Assembly: GCA_028826165.1 (NCBI GenBank)
Contig: JAPDFW010000033.1
Location: 620,001-684,000, forward strand
Reading direction: 5' to 3'
DNA: 64,000 nucleotides
From: Anaeramoeba ignava
Taxonomy: Eukaryota > Metamonada > Anaeramoebidae
Shown: piece by piece, positions 39,935-50,866 of the stretch
Numbering within the stretch: position 1 is the stretch's first letter
How the letters are laid out: the number at the start of each line of letters is the position of its first letter
The notes under the pieces: model-generated
Database searches by the model: none
Seen by the model: the letters and a program-made list of their open reading frames with translations, nothing else
Told to the model about the DNA's origin: nothing
Made by a program: the position numbers and the translations under genes

Positions 39935-41920
39935 ATGTCAACAACTGGTTTATTTTCAAAAGAAGGAGAGTCAATACCTTTAACAGGAATTTTTATTAAT
40001 TCCAAAATAATTGATTTTGTTAGTCAAGTTACAATTACACAAAAATATTGGAATAAATCAACAAAACCAATCGAAGCAATTTTCAAATTCCCAATAGATG
40101 AAGCAGCATCAATTTATGGATTTGAAGCATATATTGATAATAAAGTCATCAAAGGAGTATCAAAACCAAAAGAAAAAGCAAAAGAAATTTATGATGATTC
40201 AATTGCAGCTGGAAAAGGAGCTTATCTTTTAGAACAAACAACAAATGATTTATTCACAATGAATATTGGGAATTTACCTGCCGGCAAAATTGTTGTGATC
40301 TCAATTCATTATGTTGCTGAATTGGAAATTGATGAGAAAAACAGAACAAATTTTGTTATTCCAACTACTTTTTCTCAAAAATTTATTCCTCAAAGCCAAA
40401 TTGATTCAGAATTATCTCAGCAAATCCAACCTTCTTATGCAGAAAAAATTCCTTATGGATTAGAATTGCAAATCCAAATAGAAATGGAATCTGAAATTAT
40501 TGAAGCAAGTTCACCATCTCATCAAATTTTGGTTGAAAAAGAAAATGAAAAGAAATGGAATATCAAATTATCTAAATTGGAGGAAAAAGAATTAAATCGA
40601 GATTTTGTATTAAAGATACAAACAAAAAATCCATTTCAACCTCGAATTTGGGTTGATTTTGATAATCAAGATAAAAAAGATAATCAAGATAATAAAGATA
40701 ATCAAGATAATAAAGATAAAAAAGATAATAAAGATAATCAAGATAATAAAGATAAAAAAGATAATAAAGATAATCAAGATAATCATAAAACACAACCTGC
40801 TTTAATGGTCACATTTTTCCCTGAAATTCGTGGTTTTAATGTTCAAACTGAAATCATCTTTTTACTTGATAGATCAGGTTCAATGCTTGGGAACAGAATT
40901 AAATCAGCAACAGAAGCAATTACTAGATCCCTTAACAAATTACCTCCGACTTGTTTCTTTAATATCATTTCTTTCGGAACATATTATGAATTAATGTTTG
41001 ACAATTCTCAACCAGCTCAAAAAGAAATCATTTCAAAAGCAATAACTAATATTTCAAAAATGAGTGCAGATCTTGGAGGAACTAATATTTTAGATGCTCT
41101 TCAATATATTTTTACACAGAAAATCGAATCCAAATCAACAAGACAGATTTTCATCCTAACAGATGGAGATGTTTCAAACACACCAGAAATTATCAATTTA
41201 ATCCGACAGAATTCAAACAATACAAGAGTATTCTCTTTCGGAATTGGATCTTCTTCATCAAGAGACCTAATAAACGGAATTGCAAGAGCAGGAAATGGGA
41301 AAGCAATATACATCGATGACAATCTCACAGATATTGATAATAAAGTATTGAAACAAATACTAAGAGCTTTAAATCCTTCTTTGTATGACTTAAAAATTGA
41401 TTGGAACAAACTTGATATTGATCAATCCCCAAGAATTTTACCTCCTCTTTTTAATAAAGAGAAATTTGTTGTTTATGGATTTTTCAAACAGATTCCAAAA
41501 GATTCATCTCAAATCAAATTTACTTTAACTGGAAAATATCCAAATGGAAATGAATTTTCAACAGAAGTTCAAAATGTTAATGAAATTCATTCTGATTTAA
41601 ATTTCATTTCAATTTTAACTGCAAAATCTTTAATCCAAGAATTGCAAATGATTCCAACAGGTAATTCCAAAGAAGAAATCACAAATCTTGCTATTAAATA
41701 TGGTTTATCAAGTCCATATACAAGTTTTATTGCAGTTGAAGAACGAGAAATTGATGGAGAAGATCAAGGTGAAATGGAATTGGTAAATATTCCAACACTT
41801 AAACCAAGAGATCAAACACCTCAATTTACTCCAAATTTTGGAGGACAAGAAAGATTTCGAAGTATTACTCCACAATATGTAATTAAAATTAAAAAACCAA
41901 ATCAAAAATTTAAAATTTAA
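39935..41920 (+). CDS. VIT and vWA domain protein (VWA5-like, 661 aa)
   Basis: Residues 1 to about 130 form a VIT (inter-alpha-trypsin inhibitor) domain (PIEAIFKFPIDEAASIYGFE, AYLLEQTTNDLFTMNIGNLP). A charged Asp-Asn-Lys repeat (NQDNKDNQDNKDKKDN) fills roughly residues 245-285. A von Willebrand A domain follows with an intact metal-binding MIDAS: D312-R-S-G-S316, T383 (GGTN) and D410 (TDGD). The rest resembles the C-terminal part of VWA5 proteins and has no transmembrane segment or signal peptide visible. VIT-vWA proteins of this kind are cytoplasmic or nuclear and poorly characterised. No introns; single ATG preceded by a T-rich leader. Confidence 0.9.
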   Translation: MSTTGLFSKEGESIPLTGIFINSKIIDFVSQVTITQKYWNKSTKPIEAIFKFPIDEAASIYGFEAYIDNKVIKGVSKPKEKAKEIYDDSIAAGKGAYLLEQTTNDLFTMNIGNLPAGKIVVISIHYVAELEIDEKNRTNFVIPTTFSQKFIPQSQIDSELSQQIQPSYAEKIPYGLELQIQIEMESEIIEASSPSHQILVEKENEKKWNIKLSKLEEKELNRDFVLKIQTKNPFQPRIWVDFDNQDKKDNQDNKDNQDNKDKKDNKDNQDNKDKKDNKDNQDNHKTQPALMVTFFPEIRGFNVQTEIIFLLDRSGSMLGNRIKSATEAITRSLNKLPPTCFFNIISFGTYYELMFDNSQPAQKEIISKAITNISKMSADLGGTNILDALQYIFTQKIESKSTRQIFILTDGDVSNTPEIINLIRQNSNNTRVFSFGIGSSSSRDLINGIARAGNGKAIYIDDNLTDIDNKVLKQILRALNPSLYDLKIDWNKLDIDQSPRILPPLFNKEKFVVYGFFKQIPKDSSQIKFTLTGKYPNGNEFSTEVQNVNEIHSDLNFISILTAKSLIQELQMIPTGNSKEEITNLAIKYGLSSPYTSFIAVEEREIDGEDQGEMELVNIPTLKPRDQTPQFTPNFGGQERFRSITPQYVIKIKKPNQKFKI

Positions 41921-42010
41921 AATTTAAAATTTAAAATTATAAAAAATAATTTAATATAAAATAAGAATGGAAGAAAATTTCAACAAAGAAGAAGTTATGC
42001 AACTTCAAAA

Positions 42011-42367
42011 ATGGATCAAAGCACTCCACTTTTAATTCAACAAGATCATCTTAAAAGAGACAGAGCAGGTTTTTGTTTTATTGCAACTGCGGCTTATGGA
42101 ACTGATCTTGATCCAAGAATTAATTCATTAAGGTAAAAATTATTTTTGATTTTTATTTATATTTTTGATTTATATTTTTATTTATATTATTTTAGATGGT
42201 TAAGAGATAATATTCTTCCAGAAAAAGTTACAAAATTCTATTATAAAATCTCTCCACCAATTGCAAAATTCATTTCAAAATCAAATTTCCTTCGATTTTT
42301 AGTTCGAATTGGATTATGGCCTTTAATTTTAGCAATTGATAATCCAAGAAAATTTTTCCAGTTTTGA
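42011..42367 (+). CDS. Small CFI-box protein (97 aa), two exons
   Basis: Exons are 42011-42132 and 42196-42367, separated by a 63-nt GT-AG intron, giving MDQSTPLLIQ...RAGFCFIATAAYG. The segment CFIATAAYGTDLDPRINSLR, with WLRDNIL, FYYKISPPIAKFI and IGLWPLILAI, matches a domain I know mainly as the bacterial and archaeal CFI-box C-terminal domain. Here it is a stand-alone protein with no signal peptide and one hydrophobic stretch at the end. An earlier ATG at 41967 opens a 22-codon frame that overlaps the start and stops at 42035, so it may act as an upstream ORF. Function is unknown. Confidence 0.75.
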
Positions 42368-42498
42368 TTTTATCAATTCTTTTAATTTCTTTTTTTTTCA
42401 CAAATTGATTTTTTTTCTTTTTTCAAAATTCCCCAAAAAAAAAATTTTTTTTTTCCTTTCAAAATAATTTTTTTGCTTTTTACTCTTTTTTTTTTCCT

Positions 42499-44797
42499 TC
42501 AATTATGAACAAAAATTCCATTTGCTAATAATTGATCTTCTGTTGATGATAAACCATAAACAAATTTTTCATTTGGTTTTCCAATATCAATAGAAATAAT
42601 TTTATCCCAAAAAATATCTGAATTAGCAAAAATTTTCAAGTTTTCAAAAGCAATATTTTTTTTTTCAGTTGATTTTTCAATTATAAATTCAGTTTTTTGA
42701 ATAAGTTCTTGAAGTTTTTGTCTTGTTTCAATTTTTGAAGAATAAAGAAGCATTAAATCTGGTGTCAAAAATGATTTTAATTCTTTCTTTGTTGTTGCTA
42801 ATAGTTTTTTAGTTTCGGGAATAAAATCTAATTTTAAAGTTCGATTCCATTTTTTTTGTTTGAGAATTTCTTCTAATTTTTCCTTTTGATCTTTTGATCT
42901 AAAATTGATAATTTTTTGGAATTTTTCTATATTTTCTTTTCCTTCAATTTTTAATTGAAAATGATTTAAATTTTGTGATGTTATTTTTGGTTCTTTTCTG
43001 GATGTTGAATTTCTTGATTTTTTATTCATTTCTTTTTGATTTATTTTTGGGAAATTTTCATTTTCTTTTTGGAAAGTTTTTCTTGAGTTTTTAATAACAA
43101 AATTAAATTCTTGATTTTCTTTTGAGTTTTTTTTCTGGTTGATTGAGTTTTGTATATTGATTCCATTTTTGATATTTTTTGTATTTTTGATATTGTTCAT
43201 ATTTTTTGTATTCTTTGTATTTTTTTCATTCCCAAATAAATTAACTCTTTTGATTTTTGTAAATTTTGTTTGAATTTCCCAACGAAGTAACATCATTTGC
43301 AAAAAAATTGCAACTTTTTTACTTAAAGTTGTAAATTGAATATAAACATTTTCTTGGTTTGAATGCGACTTCTGTTTTTTTGTTCCAATAACAACTGAGT
43401 CAGATCCATCAAAAATTCCTTTAAGAAAATGTTGAAGTAAATTTTTTTCTAAACTTAAAATAAAATTGGAAATTTCCATTTTATGAAGTCGATCCACTTT
43501 TTGGATTCCCAAATTTTCAAGAAGATTTAATAGAACTTCACATTCAAAATCAACTCGAGTTGATGAAGAATAAATTTTACTTTTCGGAATTTTGAATATT
43601 GATGTTGTCATTGATGAAAATTTATCTCTAATGCTAATATTCTTGTTGCAAAAATGTATTTCTTTTTTGTTTTTTCTTGAATAGATAAATCCTCCTCCAA
43701 ACATTAACCCAACATAATAAGCAAATTCCTGATTAAATTCTTTTGGTATTTCTATTTCTATTTCTATTTCTATTTCTTTTGAATTGGAATGAGAATTATC
43801 TTTCATTTTAAATACACTTGAAAATTCTAAACAATTCCCAAAAAATTTTGAGAAAATTTTAAGATCAGAAACTTGAATATCTTTTCTTTCTTTGTTTTCT
43901 TTTAGAATAAATGGAAATTCTTGACTAAATTTATCTATCAATTCTTTTTTCCCTAATTTGCTAATTTCCTCATTTAATTTTAAAAGAAAAAGTTGAAACA
44001 CTTGATTCTCCTTCAAATTCATTTGTATTTTTTTCAGAATTTTTGGGTTTTTTTCAAATTGTTGAATAATTCGATTAATTTCCAAAGGAATAAATTCAAA
44101 ATTATTTTGCAATAAAACATCATTTGAAACTAAATGAAAAAGTTGTAAATTTTTAGGAAAAGAAATTTTAATTTTTCTTGATGTTGCAATAAATTCTCCA
44201 ACTTCAAGATCTTGAACAAGTTTCCATTTAATTTGATCACCTTCTAATATTAAAAATTTTCCTCCTTGAGTTATATTAATTGATTTCCCAGATTCTAATC
44301 TAAATGTAAGCATATTTATTGGTGATTCTTTTTTCCAAAAATTTAATACTTTTCCTTCTTCAATTTTTAATTGTTCATTTAAAAATGGTGTTTGAAAATG
44401 ATTTATTTCTTGAATTTTTTGAATTTTTTTTCGATTTAAATTTTGATTCCTTTTTAAATTGATTATTTTTTTTTGATTTTGATTTTGATTTAAATTTTGA
44501 TTTTGATTTTGATTTTGATTTTGATTTTGATTTTGATTTTGATTTTGATTTTGATTTTGATTTTTGATTTTGATTTAAATTTTGATTTTCTTTTTGATTT
44601 AAATTTTGATTTTGATTTTCTTTTTGTTTTTCTTTTCTTTTTCTTTCTAATTCTATTTTAATCATATTTTCAACAATATCTTGAATTGAATAACAAGTTC
44701 CATTTGTTATATTTAATATTCTGACATTTTGATTAAAAAAACATTCAAAAGAATAATTTATTTTTTCTTCTTCAAATTTTGATTTATTATTTTGCAT
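42499..44797 (-). pseudogene. Free-standing intein-like (Hint + LAGLIDADG) gene, frameshifted
   Basis: Two frames, 44797-44375 and 44313-42499, are parts of one gene: upstream of the ATG at 44313 the second frame stays open back to a hexamer tract, where a five-T run (44561-44565) instead of four shifts the frame. The protein starts with 18 residues, then a block-A-like Cys (codon 44741-44743; CFFNQNVRILNITNG...SIQDIV). Block B is INITQGGKFLIL...LEVGEFIATSRK, without the usual His. LAGLIDADG-like motifs are YYVGLMFGGGFI (near 43690-43725; Asp lost) and FLKGIFDGSDSVV (near 43390-43430). The end is LLANGIFVHN, and the stop TGA follows the terminal Asn directly (42499-42501). So no C-extein exists and the N-extein is at most 18 residues. 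Confidence 0.75.
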
Positions 44798-45034
44798 TAA
44801 AATTTGTTTTTTATTATTTTTTTATTATTTTTTTTTTTGGGAATGAAAAAAATGAAAAAAAAAAGATTAAAAAAAATGATCTTAAAAAATAAATCTTTTT
44901 CCTTTTCTTTTTTTTTTTTTGACATTGATTTGATGTTTTGTTTTAATTTTAATGTCAAAAAAAAAAAATAAATTCTTGACATTAATAAAAGGAGAAGAAA
45001 AAAAAAATTTTTTTTTTTGAGGAATTTTTTTTGA
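44798..45034. other. Intergenic, poly-A/T runs
   Basis: This stretch of about 237 bp lies between the intein-like gene start and the stop of the F-BAR gene, both on the minus strand. It contains long T and A homopolymers. No convincing gene. Confidence 0.6.
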
Positions 45035-47148
45035 TTAATTTAATTCAAGATAATCACTTGGAACAAATCCAAATTTATCATTAATTTTTGCAAAAAACCT
45101 TTTTTTTTTTTTATTGAAATTTAAAAATTAATTTGTAAATAAAATTACGAATTAAAATTATTAAAATTAAAATACCATCCAGATTCATCAATTTCTAAAA
45201 TATCAATCTTATCTCCTTTTTGAAATGAAAGTTCATTTTCTTCTATTGCTTCAAAATTTTCTTTTGCAATTACTGTTTCAACAACAGAAAATATTGTCAT
45301 AATATTTTCAGGATTAAGCTATTGCAAAAAATACAATAATTTTATAAATAATTTTATAAATAGTTTTATAAATAATTTTATAAATAATTTATAATTAATT
45401 TTATAAATAATTTTATAATTAATTTTATAAATAATTTTATAAATAATTTTATTAATAATTTTATAATTAATTTTATTAATAATTTTATAAATAATTTTAT
45501 AATTAATTTTATAAATAATTTTATAAATAATTTTATAATTAATTTTATAAATAATTTTATAAATAATTTTATAAATAATTTTATTAATAATTTTATAAAT
45601 AATTTTATAATTAATTTTATAAATAATTTTATAAATAATTTTATAATTAATTTTATTAATAATTTTATAATTAATTTTATATTTAATTTTATAAATAATT
45701 TTATATTTAATTTTATAATTAATTTTATAAATAATTTTATATTTAATTTAATAAATAATTTTATAAATAATTTTTATTAATAATTTTATAAATAATTTTA
45801 TAAATAATTTTATAATTAATTTTATAAATAATTTTATAAATAATTTTATAAATAATTTTATAAATAATTTTATAAATAATTTTATAAATAATTTTATAAA
45901 TAATTTTATAAATAATTTTATAAATAATTTTATATTTAATTTTATATTTAATTTTATAAATAATTTTATAAATAATTTTATAAATAATTTTATAAATAAT
46001 TTTATTAATAATTTTATTAATAATTTTATAAATAATTTTATAAATTAATTTTATTAAATAATTTTATACAGATTTTGGTTGATATATCGGTATATTTTCT
46101 TGAATTCCTGTTGTTTTTGTTTCTTGAATACTTTTAATTCCATTTTCTATTTCTTTTTCTGGATTAAATGATTCAAATCTTTGAAGAAGATTTTTTGATT
46201 GTTGTAAAGTATCATTTGTAATTTGTTCAAGAAAAAGATAATAATGCTTTGAAAAATCATTAAGTAAATTACTTCTGTCTTTTTCAAATTGAACCATTTT
46301 TTGAAAAATTAATTCATATTCTTGTTTAATACTTTCATAACTTTTGGTTAATTGATTATAAATTTCATCATATTCTTTTTGAGAATTCAATGCTTCTTTT
46401 TGAGCCATTTTATATTTACTTTCAATCTTCAAAATAAATTGAATTTTTTTTTAAAATTTAAATTTGAATTTAAATTTAAATTATATATATATATATATAA
46501 AAAATCTACTTTTGGAAAATTTCTTTGAATTAATCCTGTTTTTGAAGTGAGATCATGAAAAATTGATTCTTGACTTAAACATTTTTCCATATATTTTTGA
46601 CAAGATTTACGATTTTCCAAATGATATTTTTCATAATCTTTCATATTCCGTTTCAATTTAAATAGCATCTTTAATAAAATATAAACAAACAAATTAAAAA
46701 TGATTTTTTCTTTTTTCTTTTTGATTTTGATAAAAATTTAAACCTTTTGGAATTCATTTTCATAATCTTTTGATAACTTTGAAATTTGCTTATAATGTTC
46801 TTCAAAAAATTTCCCTAAAACATCTTGATTAATTGATCTATTTTGTAATTCTTTTGCATAAGAAAATACAATTTCAGACATTAAACTGAATTTCAAAAAG
46901 AAAATTCCAAACAAACTAATTAATAAAAGAAATTGTTTTTCTTTTTAAATTTTGTTTTTAATAAAAAAAAACCCATGAATTCCTTTTTCAATTTCAATTG
47001 AAGTTTCAAAATTGTTTTTAGTTTCTGTTAATTTTTCTGAATATTTTGTTTCTACAATTGCTCTTTTATGAAGCAATTCACAAATTTGATTCGTTTCTTT
47101 CACCATTTGTTGAGTTTTTGAAAGAAGTGAATTATATAAATCATTCAT
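45035..47148 (-). CDS. F-BAR and SH3 domain protein, six exons (346 aa)
   Basis: Exons are 46973-47148, 46744-46885, 46510-46668, 46070-46426, 45176-45318 and 45035-45098; all junctions are GT-AG and keep frame. The first four exons give a helical F-BAR-like region (LLHKRAIVETKYSEKLTE, MSEIVFSYAKELQNRSINQD, KYHLENRKSCQKYMEKCL). The last two give an SH3 domain (VIAKENFEAIEENELSFQKG, DESGW, GFVPSDYLELN*), with the ALYDY equivalent changed to AKENF. Such proteins bend membranes at endocytic or actin sites, binding proline-rich partners through SH3. The protein is short for the class. Intron 4 (45319-46069, 751 nt) is filled with a 12-bp repeat. Confidence 0.85.
45340..46062. repeat. 12-bp repeat AATTTTATAAAT in F-BAR gene intron 4
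   Basis: About 720 bp of AATTTTATAAAT units with variants (AATTTTATTAAT, AATTTTATAATT, AATTTTATATTT) make up nearly the whole 751-nt intron. It has the same unit length as the dim1 intron repeat but a different sequence. Confidence 0.93.
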
Positions 47149-47270
47149 AATAATAATAATAATAAAATGAAAATAAAAAAATGAAAAAATTTATTTCAAG
47201 AAAAAAAAAAACAATTCACAAAAACAAAAAAAGAAAAAGAAGATTCAAACAAAAAAAAATTTTCAATTTC

Positions 47271-50200
47271 CTAATTTGAATTTGGGAATGATTTAGAATT
47301 TCCATCAGAATCTAAATTTGAACGAGGAGTTGGAGCTGAAAAAGAATCACCGAAAGAATTTGAATGAGAAACAGAATGTAATTGAAATTGATTTTGAATA
47401 TTTTCATTATTTTGGTTATTTTCATTATTTTGATTATTTTGATTATTTTGATTATTTTGATTATTTTGATTATTTTGATTATTTTCATTATTTTGAATAT
47501 TTTGAATATTTTGAATATTTGTATCTGTATTTATATTTATATTTAAATTTTGAAGAAAATTTCTATTCAAATGTCTTGAACTTGAATGTAAATGTGAATG
47601 TAAATGTGAATGTGAATGTGAATGTGAATGCTTGAATGACCCTATATTTAATCGAGAAGATAACAAAGATAATTTTTTCTGTTGCCTTTCAATTTTGTTT
47701 TTTAATTTGTTGATCTGAAAAGGAAAAGATGATTTTGAATTTAATTGAAAATAATTATGAGAATTTTCCAAATTTTTCAAAGTATCAATATCAAGATCAT
47801 CATCAATTTTATCAGTATATAAAAATTTGACAAATACTCTCATTGATTTTAGAGTTTTTCCAGAATATTCATCAACTTTGTTGCTTTTATCATTTACAGT
47901 TAAAAACATTCCTCTATAAGTTTCAGATCTTGCAAGTAAAATAATTTTGTGGATTTTAATTTTTTCATCACCAACAATAATTTGGAAATCTTTTGAATCT
48001 TTTTTATAAAGACTTGAAATGGCTTTTAATAACGAATGAACTGTACAATTTTCTTCGAAATTAATTTTCAATTGATTCGCTATTTTCTTCAATTTTTCTT
48101 TCATTTCTAATGAGTATTTTCCACAATAAACCCATTCAAGAAATGCTTTTGCTTTCTCAATTTTTTTGGTTAATAATATTTTTTGGATTTCTTCCATTCT
48201 TTTATTAGGTAATCTTGCTTCTATTATCAATTTATGAACAGGAATAGTTCCTCCTTTAACTTGAAATTCAAAATCACAAAATTCTTTGTTGAGAAAAAGA
48301 TTTTGGAAATCACAAACTATGGAAATATAACTCTCTAAAATTCCAATTATTTTTTTATCAGTCGCAATATCAAAACATCCTTTTCCCTATTTTTATTATA
48401 TTTTTAATTATTATTATTATTTTTTCATTTTAAAATTATTTAATTACAAGCTATAAAAATAAATATTAAATTTTTAATATCAACATTAATTTAATTTCTA
48501 ATAAATTTTCATATAAAAATTGATAAATTTACTCTCTATTATTTTTGTTTAGTTTTTCAATTTTAAAAATTAATTTTTCATTTTAAAGTATATTATTTAC
48601 ATTTTTAATATAAATATCTGCATTTGATTGAAGTAATCTAAAGACTGTTTGTGGTTTATTTCTATTTTCACAAGCATAAAGTAAAGGAGTATTCATCTAA
48701 AATAATCAAAAATCAAAATCAAAATCAAAATCAAAATCATTATGAATTTTTGAAAAAGAAAATTACTTGCTAAAAAAAATATAAATAAATAATCAAATAA
48801 ATAAATCAAATAGAAATTGTAAAAAAATACTCTCTATTTAATTATTTAATTAATTATTATTTAATTATTTGATTAATTATTATTTGATTAATTATATAAA
48901 TACATCTTTTGCATCAATAATAGCTCCTGAATTAATTAATATCCTTATTACTCTATAATCTGCATTATTTTTACAAGCATAATGTAATGGAGTTGCATTC
49001 TAGAATTATTTTTTTTTAAAATGAGTATTTTTTTCTCAAAATAAAAAAGAGAATTTTTTATAAATGAATTTATACATACTAATAATAATTTGAGAAATTA
49101 AAAAAAAACCAAAAAAGAAATGATTAAAAAAAAAGATTATTTACTCTCTTTAGAAATCAAAATTAATATTAAAATTAAAATTAAAATTAAAATAAAAATC
49201 AAATCAAACATCTAAAGCATTAATTTCTGCTCCTTTTTGTAATAATAATTTAACTATTTTTGGATTTGATTTATCTAAGCAAGCAAGATGAAGAGGTGTT
49301 GATTTCTTCAAATTTTTAATTTTTAATTTTTAATTTTTAATTTTTAATTTTTAATTTTTAATTTTTAATTGAATTTTTAATTGAATTTTTAAATGAATTA
49401 CTCCCTAAATTATAAAAAATTTTAAAATTGGAATTTATTTGAAATAATTTCTTTTTTTTATTTTTGGTTTACATTCTTTTTTTTATTAAATTTTTAATTT
49501 TTAATTTTTAATTTTTATTTTTAATTTTTAATTTTTAAATACATTCGGAACATTAATTTTAGCTCCTCTGTGAATTAACAATTCAACGATTTGCAAACTT
49601 TGTGAATTTTCGCAGGCAAAATGTAAAGGGGTATCATTCTATTAAAAATAAAAAAATTTTTTGATCAAAAAAAAAAAAAAGAAGAAATGAAAAAAATTTT
49701 TTTCCTTTTTACATTCTAATTGAAAAAAAAAATTTACACCTCAATTTTTGGGTTTTTCAATAAAAAATAAAATTACAAGCTTTTTAATTAAAATTATCCA
49801 AAAAAATTAATATTAGTTTTTGTTTTAATTTTAAGGAAAAAAAAAATAAAAAAGAAAATTTGCTATTTTTGTTTTTCAATTAGAATTACATTCATTGCAT
49901 GAAGATCAGCTCCAAAATCCAAAAAATATTTAATGATATCAACTTTTATATTCTTTTGACAAGCAAAATGTAAGGGGGTATTATTCTGTTTTTATTTTAT
50001 TTTTTTTTTGGGGGATTAAATCGAATTGAATATTTTAAATTTTTCAATTAAATTTTTTATTTAGTTCATAAAATTGTCAGTAAAAAAACTACATCAGGCT
50101 AAATAGAAAAAATAAATATTTTGGTTTTATTAATTTTAAACAAATTCCATTTAATTTCGAAATATAATTTAATTGAATTTTTACCTTCTTTTTTATGGTT

Positions 50201-50387
50201 TTATTTTTAAGAACAAAATAAAGAATAAAATAAATTAAAATAAAAGAAGAATTCAATTTAAGTTTTAAATTTTGATAAAGAAAAGAAAAAATTGTTTTAC
50301 AAATCGATAATTGACATTTTGATTTGTTAAATGTTCTTTTATTCTTTCGAAAGAACCCGAAATAATTGCGAAATATAACTCAACCAT
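47271..50387 (-). CDS. Intron-rich ankyrin-BTB protein K0, seven exons (560 aa)
   Basis: Exons are 50301-50387, 49890-49985, 49543-49638, 49210-49305, 48904-48999, 48601-48696 and 47271-48386. Exons 2-6 are each exactly 96 nt, in phase 0, and encode one 32-residue ankyrin repeat (NNTPLHFACQK, NDTPLHFACEN, KSTPLHLACLD, NATPLHYACKN, MNTPLLYACEN). The last exon has a first BTB (FLNKEFCDFEFQV...VHKLIIEA), the HSLLKAISSLYKKDSKDFQI linker and a second BTB (IHKIILLARSETYRGMF). It ends with an Asn-Gln-rich, Ser/His-rich tail. The architecture is the same as the intronless array genes K1-K5, so this may be the ancestral form. The start MVELYFAIIS is the only ATG that leads into exon 1. Confidence 0.87.
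47400..47520 (-). repeat. Coding Asn-Asn-Gln / Asn-Ile-Gln repeat in K0
   Basis: This nine-base repeat (AATAATCAA on the coding strand, with AATATTCAA and AATAATGAA variants) encodes an Asn/Gln tract in the C-terminal tail of K0. A Ser-His hexamer repeat (HSHSHSHS) lies upstream at about 47585-47635. Confidence 0.85.
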
Positions 50388-50526
50388 TTAATATTTAATA
50401 TTTAATATTTAATATTTAATATTTATTTTTTTAAACACAAGAGGTGAAAAAAAAATCAAAAGAAAAAAATGATTTTAAAAATTTTTTTCATTTTTTTCAT
50501 TTTTTTCATTTTTTTCATTTTTTCTT
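50388..50526. promoter_or_regulatory. Divergent intergenic region K0/Tim9
   Basis: These 139 bp lie between divergent start codons. An AATATT tandem run sits next to K0, and a TTTTTTCAT tandem run (four copies, 50485-50525) ends at the Tim9 start codon. Regulatory role is inferred from position. Confidence 0.45.
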
Positions 50527-50799
50527 ATGGGTTCTTCTACAAGTAAAGCAGAGACACAAAAAATACAAGAATTAGAAATTCAAGATTATATTCAACAAAT
50601 AAATTCATTAATTGAAAATTGTTTTCAAGAATGTGTTTGTTCTTTTAGAACAAGAGATTTAAATTCTTCTGAAAAAACTTGTTTAAAAAATTGTGTTGAA
50701 AGAATGTTATCTTTTCAAAAAAGAGTTGAACAAAGAATAGCAGAACAAGGAATTATGGCACAAAGAAGATTTGAAGAAGAACAATTAAGAAAAAAATAA
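50527..50799 (+). CDS. Tim9-type small translocase chaperone (90 aa)
   Basis: The twin CX3C motif is clear: C-FQE-C near residue 34 and C-LKN-C near residue 54, with the Tim9-like context FRTRDLNSSEKTC and RMLSFQKRVEQR. Small Tims form hexameric chaperones in the intermembrane space and carry hydrophobic precursors of inner-membrane proteins. Finding one suggests a mitochondrion or related organelle with carrier import. The N-terminus MGSSTSKAE looks like a myristoylation context, which is unusual for this family. Single exon; converges with the B55 gene (67 bp). Confidence 0.85.
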   Translation: MGSSTSKAETQKIQELEIQDYIQQINSLIENCFQECVCSFRTRDLNSSEKTCLKNCVERMLSFQKRVEQRIAEQGIMAQRRFEEEQLRKK

Positions 50800-50866
50800 A
50801 GTTTTTTTTTTTAAAAAAGAAAATTAAATAAAGAAAAAATTTCAATTAAAAATTTATTTATTTTAT

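Noticed and set aside
50101-50115. A possible 6-nt microexon (CCTGAT, flanked by AG and GT) in the first intron of K0
   Set aside because: Including it would add Pro-Asp, but direct joining of exon 1 to 49985 already reproduces the 32-residue repeat spacing of the other exon junctions, so it is probably chance.
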